DNA of 9,523 nt from Oscillospiraceae bacterium (GTDB taxonomy: Bacteria; Bacillota; Clostridia; Oscillospirales; Ruminococcaceae): positions 1-9,523 of the forward strand of contig JAFSHJ010000245.1 of the NCBI GenBank assembly GCA_017440425.1. The letters run 5' to 3'. The stretch's first letter is position 1, and every line of letters starts with the position of its first letter. The position numbers were made by a program, and so were the translations under genes. The notes beneath the pieces are model-generated. The model ran no database searches, was not told the DNA's origin, and saw only the letters and a program-made list of their open reading frames with translations. Positions 9,101-9,523 of this stretch are shown here, piece by piece.

Positions 9101-9292
9101 GAAATCGGAAAGATAGTCGTCCACATCCAGCGACCAAACCGGCTCGGCATACACCTCTTCAATGCCCATTTTTTTGAACTCGTGCATCTGATATACGAGG
9201 TCTTCCGGTTTTATGGTGTCTGCCCATGCCCACAAAACAGCAGGACGCTCGCAGTCTCCGTCTTTTCTGATCACATATTTAATATCAGCCAT
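6143..9292 (-). pseudogene. GH106-like glycoside hydrolase paralog interrupted by one in-frame stop
   Basis: The start is sound: ATG at 9292 has GGAGGG at 9299..9304, six bases upstream. The first 85 residues (MADIKYVIRKDGDCERPAVL...) align without gaps to the intact gene at 2911..6042. Codon 86 is TAA (9035..9037) where both relatives have Tyr. The same frame then stays open from 9034 to TAA at 6143..6145 and keeps aligning; the first 38 codons after the stop (DEYSWPSTVAGGKVIED...) match residues 87 onward of the intact copy. Read through, the product would be 1049 residues. It keeps F-S-D-E (residues 243-246), T-G-H (329-331), C-E-T-F-S-G-S-G-W (395-403), the GATase-like segment and both C-terminal beta-sandwich modules. 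It differs from its sisters by having N at 335, where they have E after T-G-H, and by about seven extra residues near 'EAWMRTHEWLHRW'. The GTG at 8920 could begin a 925-residue fragment but has no clear ribosome binding site. A recent nonsense mutation or a base-call error are the likeliest explanations. No signal peptide. Confidence 0.8.
9035..9037 (-). other. premature ochre stop in an otherwise open frame
   Basis: Plus-strand TTA reads TAA on the minus strand, between ATA (Ile85) and GAT (Asp87) of the broken hydrolase. The intact paralog has Ile-Tyr-Asp-Asp-Tyr here and the leftmost gene has Ile-Tyr-Asp-Glu-Tyr, so TAT or TAC to TAA by one base change explains it. There is no insertion or deletion. 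Confidence 0.93.
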
Positions 9293-9293
9293 T

Positions 9294-9523
9294 TTATTCC
9301 CTCCGGCTTTTATCGTTTTCTATTATTGTGATTTTAGGTGCCGAAAGCAGACCCAACCTCTGAACAGGCACCTCATCTTTATAAACCGTCACACCCTGAC
9401 CAGCCAGCTCCACCGATTCCAGCGTCATTGCGGATTGATAGTTGGTGGTGATCTTCAGCTCAACGGTGTTTTTGCCAAGCCTGCAGCAATCGGTGATGTC
9501 CAGCTCATAGGGCTCCCAGCAGA
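9294..9523 (-). CDS. C-terminal end of a fourth GH106-like hydrolase paralog (5' part beyond window)
   Basis: The minus strand is open from the right edge to TAA at 9294..9296, giving 76 full codons. The translation begins CWEPYELDITDCCRLGKNTV and ends ENDKSRRE. It aligns with the last beta-sandwich module of the intact 1043-residue gene (YWKPYELDITDFCKVGKNTV...), with a little over half of positions identical by eye and no gaps until the final tail. The rest of the protein is outside the window, so its catalytic half is inferred only from the paralogs. Only one base separates its stop from the ATG of the next gene (9292). That gene's GGAGGG ribosome binding site lies within the codons for the terminal Arg-Arg-Glu, indicating co-transcription and probable translational coupling. 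The 6-7 residue charged tail is longer than in the sisters and may exist because it has to carry that site. Confidence 0.8.
   Translation of the reverse strand, partial: CWEPYELDITDCCRLGKNTVELKITTNYQSAMTLESVELAGQGVTVYKDEVPVQRLGLLSAPKITIIENDKSRRE

Overview
The window carries one family of genes, all on the minus strand: two complete or nearly complete large glycoside hydrolases, one large paralog broken by a single in-frame stop, and the last 76 codons of a fourth. In transcription order (right to left) they are: the C-terminal end of a gene entering at the right edge (9294..9523); a 1049-codon paralog interrupted by TAA at codon 86 (6143..9292); an intact 1043-residue paralog (2911..6042); and a more divergent 885+ residue relative running off the left edge (1..2657). 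I see no tRNA, rRNA, CRISPR array, transposase or phage gene, and no convincing plus-strand gene.

Family: all copies begin with a TIM-barrel-like N-terminal half (W-x-W/W-F near residue 20-25, a Y-D-[DE]-Y segment near residue 86-90, [FT/FS]-D-E near 245, T-G-H near 330, C-E-T-F near 395). A Rossmann/GATase-like middle domain follows, then beta-sandwich sugar-binding-like modules. This is the layout I associate with GH106 / alpha-L-rhamnosidase-related glycoside hydrolases. The family call is from memory of motifs, not a search, and the substrate is unknown. None of the three visible N-termini has a signal peptide, so the enzymes are probably cytoplasmic and act on imported oligosaccharides or glycoconjugate fragments.

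Organism: strong AGGAG-type ribosome binding sites, sigma-A-like promoters in AT-rich spacers, moderate GC in genes, and cytoplasmic carbohydrate-degrading enzymes suggest a Firmicute, plausibly a gut clostridial lineage (inference, low certainty).

Layout and regulation: the 9294 gene and the broken gene are separated by one base, with the second gene's ribosome binding site lying inside the first gene's last codons. The 100-base gap at 6043..6142 contains an excellent promoter (TTGACA, 16 bases, TAAAAT with an extended -10) plus a small palindrome over the expected start site. The 253-base gap at 2658..2910 contains a strong hairpin terminator after the 2911..6042 gene and a second promoter (TTGTAA, 17 bases, TATAAT) for the leftmost gene. 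The intact genes can therefore be transcribed separately from the broken copy. The most notable points are the tandem expansion of a large intracellular hydrolase and the one-codon lesion in one copy, which also departs from its sisters at a conserved Glu.
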